This document shows positions 21,044 to 21,076 of a DNA stretch of 21,076 nucleotides, in pieces. Made by a program: the position numbers and the translations under genes. Below the pieces are notes generated by a model that was not told where the DNA came from, ran no database searches, and worked only from the letters and a program-made list of their open reading frames with translations. The stretch comes from a virus, in the IMG/VR virus record IMGVR_UViG_3300013126_000298, positions 1 through 21,076 of that record. One strand, written 5' to 3'. How positions within the stretch are numbered: the first letter of the stretch is position 1; every line of letters starts with the position of its first letter.

Positions 21044-21076
21044 TCACTCCATAGTGGTGAGCATCTGTTGCAGCAA
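21044..21076 (-). CDS. C-terminal fragment of an upstream head-module gene
   Basis: Only the last ten codons lie in the window, reading LLQQMLTTME and a TGA three bases before the GTG of the phosphoesterase gene. The spacing and the GGAG in its end, used by the next gene, suggest a real gene. By gene order it is probably the portal protein, but ten residues cannot show that. Confidence 0.35.
   Translation of the reverse strand: MLQQMLTTME

Overview
The window is part of the genome of a short-tailed (podovirus-type) bacteriophage. The evidence is an uninterrupted leftward block of virion genes in the T7-like order: head assembly, capsid, tail tube, tail nozzle, internal/ejection proteins, tailspike. 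A tightly packed rightward block of recombination and replication-support genes converges on it. Most lines I counted by hand are GC-rich (about 60-73% G+C in sampled 60-base lines), and sigma70-like signals and strong Shine-Dalgarno sequences are present, so a GC-rich Gram-negative (proteobacterial) host is likely. The host is an inference. The small gene between scaffold and the upstream head genes looks like the Bbp19 family of Bordetella phage BPP-1, which hints at BPP-1-like head modules. No integrase, RNA polymerase, terminase, lysis gene, tRNA, CRISPR array or insertion sequence is visible here.

Layout. (1) 1-1720, leftward: a partial basic ORF running off the left edge, a solitary C5-cytosine DNA methyltransferase and, upstream of it, a small Cro-like helix-turn-helix protein. 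A second, well-supported reading frame of 154 codons lies inside the methyltransferase gene on the same strand. (2) 1721-1839: a divergent regulatory region with a TTGACA box, an extended -10 on each strand and an inverted repeat. (3) 1840-5597, rightward: twelve genes with overlapping or near-touching ends. Four are tiny unrecognised genes, followed by a Sak-type single-strand annealing protein, a small acidic protein, a YqaJ/lambda-type exonuclease, a small ssDNA-binding-like protein with an SSB-type C-terminal tip, NinB, a YbcO-like putative nuclease, a winged-helix protein, a conserved 182-aa unknown and a short coiled-coil protein. (The last brings the count of genes in the block to thirteen if the weak 39-aa membrane peptide is real.) (4) 5575-21076, leftward: tailspike, two very large/large internal virion proteins, gp14-like and gp13-like proteins, tail nozzle (gp12-like), tail tube (gp11-like), a 62-aa conserved protein, a putative head-decoration protein, major capsid protein, scaffold, Bbp19-like protein, and an HTH-metallophosphoesterase. 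The extreme right edge holds the last ten codons of another gene, probably part of the portal/terminase end of the head module.

How it works together. The rightward block supplies a two-component annealase/exonuclease recombination system with its own ssDNA-binding protein and accessory nucleases. The Cro-like protein probably sets the balance between this block and the leftward methyltransferase transcript. The right-hand block builds the virion. A strong leftward intrinsic terminator lies between scaffold and major capsid genes, so capsid expression probably depends on a separate promoter in its 130-base structured leader or on antitermination. A second GC-rich hairpin follows the decoration gene. 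No gene-free stretch exceeds 300 bases; the longest is the 237-base scaffold-capsid gap, which is described below.
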